NCBI GenBank assembly: GCA_029834535.1
Contig: JAQMWT010000049.1
Coordinates: forward strand, 1 to 59,825
Source: Chrysophaeum taylorii
Lineage: Eukaryota; Sar; Pelagophyceae; Pelagomonadales; Pelagomonadaceae
Length of the DNA stretch: 59,825 bases
Direction: 5' to 3'
Position numbers and translations under genes: made by a program. The notes under the pieces are model-generated. The model was not told the origin of the DNA and made no database searches. It saw nothing but the letters and a program-made list of their open reading frames with translations. Numbering within the stretch: the first letter of the stretch is position 1; each line of letters opens with the position of its first letter. Shown piece by piece: positions 56,570 through 59,825 of the stretch.

Positions 56570-58827
56570 GACGACTATGATCTCGAGCATGAACTCATCG
56601 CAACGCTTGAGTCATACCCAAGAAGGAATCCTACTTTGGAGTCACCTCAACCACTCCCACAGGAACTTTGGCCACCAGACGCCACCCATGTGCTCGTGGT
56701 TTCTCCATTGGTTTCCTCCAAAGCATTTGACTGCAGCAGAGACAAAATGCAACCTCCCCATGCGACTATAACCGCATTCTCGTTTGGGACACAAGCATTT
56801 ACTTCATGTCATTTGTTTACGCCCATAGTACCGCGACACACGGCAACCAAGATAGAAGTGGACTGCGTTCCACCCTCATCTCTGAGCGCCACCCCCGACA
56901 TGCTGCTCCCGGCACTACTAGCCAGTCCCATCACGTCTGATTCAGCTCCCATCGCTTTGTATGACGTCATATGTCATATTCCGATTAAAGCCCAGACACC
57001 GCACAGGCTACAATGCACTCGCGACGGCACGCTCACCGCCCCTCTCGGTTTAGACTACAAACATTGCGCCATACCCATGGTACACTCACAGTCAACTGAG
57101 ACGCACGCTCGCTTGTCGCACAGTACGATGCCCAAACAACTTTGATTCATGATACGCAGAACACTGTCGTCTCAGCCACCGCTGAAGCGCCTCCTCCGAC
57201 CGCCGCCCGGCTCTGCGCTCGTTTCGCAATCATGGTCTCTCGGTCTCACCGGCAATTCGAAGATTTCACCCAGTTCGAATTACGAGGGCGCATTAGTTTT
57301 CCACCGACGACAAGATTCGTTTCGATTCGTATCAGTCATGCCTCCTATGGCTACTCTGGCTACATCGGAACTCAATTCAAGGCACGTACCGAAGTCCCTC
57401 TTTCTAAGGACCTCTGTCACACGCCAAGACCTGATGAGTATTCGTCGTTCCTCCCCGCTTCAACGCGACTCCCGACGACCAAATCCCCGACGATTTGTGA
57501 TGACACTAAGTTCCGTCATCAATGCAATTCAGAGCCTCCCACGCTCTTCCGTCAGTCTCTCGCAGGTCACACCTCTCAAGTTTCAGCATTCCACCCTCGC
57601 TCGATTTTATCCAGCATGCTGCCATATGCAAACGAAGTTCAGTCACGCCAACGCCACACGTCGCAGTTATCGCCAGTCTCGCGCAATAAATGCCCGCCAC
57701 CAAATGATAGCCGCACGCAGAGTCCTTTGCTCACCTCTCTTCACGTCCCTCCCAGCACTATGCTTGACGTTGAAGCTCTGCACCACTATGGTTCGGTTAC
57801 AACACAACTTCACGCGAAATCCTCGTCCAGTTCTGATCATATCTCGCATCTGTCGACATTGTTATCGGAATCATGCTTCGGACACAGCTCAGACAGCACT
57901 AGCGTATTACGCTCTTATGACGCACTCGGTTCGCTCCTCTCCGTTCGCACTGCAGGTTCCATCTTGCAGAACTCTGAGCCCAACAGCCGCCATTGCGATT
58001 CGCACCCAGTCGACGCTTTCCGTAGCACCCGCGAGGATAACCCCCAATCTCCACAGGTTGGACACGCGCTCTGCTCTAAGCATTCCACCGAATCTCACTG
58101 CCGCACACCGCTAGCCCCACCCAGTTGTGTTACGAATCAAGGGAAGTTAACTGCCATGACTATTCACTTCTTCATTCCCACACACTCGCTGCTAGCCACA
58201 GTCTCGCATGACTCATTGCCGGACAGTTCTCGCATTATGGACAGGACCTCACATCATGTTCATTCTTCGGACATCCCCCGTCCACAGATCAATCCTCTCT
58301 TGAAACATACGCTCCCTACACGTTGTATACTGTACAGCTCTCGCATATCGACAACACCCTCCTGTCGAATGTCTCACCTTTCAGTCACTGCACGATTCAC
58401 CAGGGATGCACCACGCTCCCTCGCGCTTGTACATCAAGGGAAGTTTGATTCTGGTGAAAGCGCTTCGTTTGATTCTGATGAAAACGACTCCGGACATGAA
58501 ATGAATGGATCAGTCGATTGTCACAGTTCAGGATTACTTTGCAACATAGAACACGGAAGATGCGACTTTGACCATCCCTTCGAAGTCAACTCTCCCCCTG
58601 GCACGGACACTATCTTCAAAGAGTCCATCGCCTTCCGGCATTCTCTTCTGTTGCCCGACTCTTCTGCATTTTCTGCACAGGGCACCGACTCGTCAGCACA
58701 GGACACACGCCTGTATCCACCATCATACGCGATACACTCGCAAACCTCAGTCTCCGCCCAATCATCTTTCGATGATAGCCACTGGCGACTTACACGAGAC
58801 TACGAACCCAAGCTACAGCAAATTTAG
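56567..58827 (+). pseudogene. second long F-family protein, F2 (one frameshift)
   Basis: 56567-57145 from MDDYDLEHELIATLES, then a one-base deletion in a T run at about 57142 (CTTTGATT against CTTTTGATT in F1), then 57142-58827. Contains QFELRGRISFPPT at about 57275 and runs to QDTRLYPPSYAIHSQTSVS. F2 has extra codons relative to F1 (for example AFHPRS near 57590). It has no known domain. Confidence 0.6.
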
Positions 58828-58970
58828 AGTTTTCATATTTATGGCCACCCCCAGACAACTTTATCCCGATATCCTCATCGCGCTACGATTATCCGCATAT
58901 TATTTTAGACGCTCATAGCCTAGCTTCAGCTGTCCCACGCTACACTCAGGACGACAGCTTTGACACGTAT

Positions 58971-59297
58971 GTGACAGGCAATTCTGGTTCTCTCATCTTC
59001 CAGAAACAGCTCCGCCTTACTCGCTCTCATTACGACGATTACCTTACCATGTCGAAACCGATTTGGTTAAATGGTCATATCTCTTCATGGGATCACGCTG
59101 GCGCTCCGTCACATCGTCAAATCTTTACTAGCCCAACATTAGCCACAATAGAATCTCATCCCTACGGCCACTCTCATTATTCGCCTTTCGATCAACCATT
59201 GGTCTGCTGCACAATTCCCGACTGCCTGACCCATGATCCCTCCTGTTATTATTCGTTAGACCCCCCGCTCTACTCAGATGCTTCCCCAGCCACTTAG
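58971..59297 (+). CDS. conserved C-terminal frame of F element, F2
   Basis: 108 codons, TGNSGSLIFQKQLRLTRSH, MSKPIWLNGHISSWDHAGA, ESHPYGHSHYSPFDQ. Open in F3 as well. It may be the end of the second long protein after a lost frame, since stops lie between. Confidence 0.55.
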   Translation: MTGNSGSLIFQKQLRLTRSHYDDYLTMSKPIWLNGHISSWDHAGAPSHRQIFTSPTLATIESHPYGHSHYSPFDQPLVCCTIPDCLTHDPSCYYSLDPPLYSDASPAT

Positions 59298-59597
59298 GAT
59301 TTATCCACCGGCACACACCGTCCCCTATCTCATTAGCCACCGAGCAAGATGATGATCTGATCTCTCGCACAACATTCGCCATACTTCATCGTTAGCCTAC
59401 TTAGCATCTTCCTCCACTTTTCTTCTTACTCACGATCGATGCTTTTTCCTTTCTTTGATCATCCGCTCTTTCTCCTTTCTCACTTCACACACTACCTGCG
59501 TTTCGTTTTCCTCTATCTCTTTCATGCACTTCGCACACTTTCCTTCAACGCCTCCTCACGACTCGACATCCATTTGTCCTTGGCCAGACATTTGTTT

Positions 59598-59825
59598 TGT
59601 TTGTCCCAGATTTCGCTCATCACCGAGTTCAATCTGCGAGGGCGTAGAGATAGAAAATTCCATTTAGGGTTAGGAACCCCCTTAACCTCACACTCACACC
59701 TACAACCACTAAATCGCTGTGTCGCACACCGTGCTGCTCTTTGTGTCGTTAGAGGACAGGACGAAAGGCAGCACTACCACTGCCACCATTCTCTACCAGA
59801 GGCACAGTGATTTTTACTGTTCTCT
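59598..59825 (+). repeat. 3' LTR of F2 (reaches window end)
   Basis: TGTTTGTCCCAGATTTCGC to the last base; the final A of ACTGTTCTCTA would be base 59826. Contains CTGCGAGGGCGTAG and TTTAGGGTTAGG. Confidence 0.8.

Larger units (their letters stand above)
51728..59825 (+). mobile_element. F-family LTR element copy 2 (nearly complete)
   Basis: A 5' LTR lacking its first part (51728-51921), leader, Gag-like frame, long unrecognised frames and a 3' LTR (59598 to the window end, missing only the final A). It is the reference copy that shows the empty sites of SINEs 4 and 5. A TGGACCCAGTCC segment starting at 51926 could be the primer site. No protease, integrase or RT motif is seen, which points to a non-autonomous element. 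Confidence 0.85.

Overview
This window looks like repeat-rich nuclear DNA from a eukaryote. Nearly all of it can be assigned to retrotransposons nested in, truncated by or inverted against one another, and I see no intact host gene, rRNA, tRNA, CRISPR or bacterial-style operon. The organism cannot be named from the sequence. Retrotransposons carrying cytosine methyltransferases have been reported from dinoflagellates and charophyte algae, so an alveolate or other protist is a reasonable guess and no more than that.

Layout. 1-5775 (minus) and 5776-10948 (plus) are two head-to-head copies (A, B) of a Ty3/gypsy-type element whose polyprotein runs protease, C5-cytosine methyltransferase (MTase), reverse transcriptase, RNase H, integrase, C-terminal barrel-like module. 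10949-12786 holds unrecognised broken coding sequence. 12787-23966 (minus) is a complete element of the same kind (copy C), with two LTRs, polypurine tract, primer-binding-site candidate and a 5-bp target duplication (gcaat); its single gag-pol frame is broken only by three stop codons and a SINE. 24175-28405 (minus) is a second, unrelated retrotransposon with a Ty1/copia-type protease that also carries a C5-MTase domain. 28406-29893 (minus), 29895-37985 (plus) and 51728-59825 (plus) are three copies (F3, F1, F2) of a large element that encodes a proline-rich coiled-coil Gag-like protein and long Ser/Thr/Pro/His-rich frames but shows no recognisable reverse transcriptase. 37986-39602 is a remnant of another gypsy-like family (D), 39709-45480 a diverged GC-rich relative (E), and 46360-51727 (minus) the copia-type integrase end, RT and RNase H, broken open by a Helitron-type helicase remnant, tandem repeats and SINEs.

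A short interspersed element of about 365 bp with a (GTTA)n tail occurs nine times. Eight copies have visible direct flanking repeats, and three insertions can be compared with an empty site elsewhere in the same window, so the order of insertion can be read directly. A solo LTR at 44094-44425 likewise splits a continuous reading frame of element E.

The most notable content is the presence of C5-MTase domains in two distinct LTR-retrotransposon types in one window, together with a conserved non-canonical DGMA protease motif in the gypsy family, a conserved TAATG stop-start overlap and a recurring LRGR-coding motif in the F family, and a conserved small C-terminal module after the gypsy integrase. 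Coordinates of degenerate boundaries are approximate; all similarity statements come from reading the sequence by eye, not from searches.
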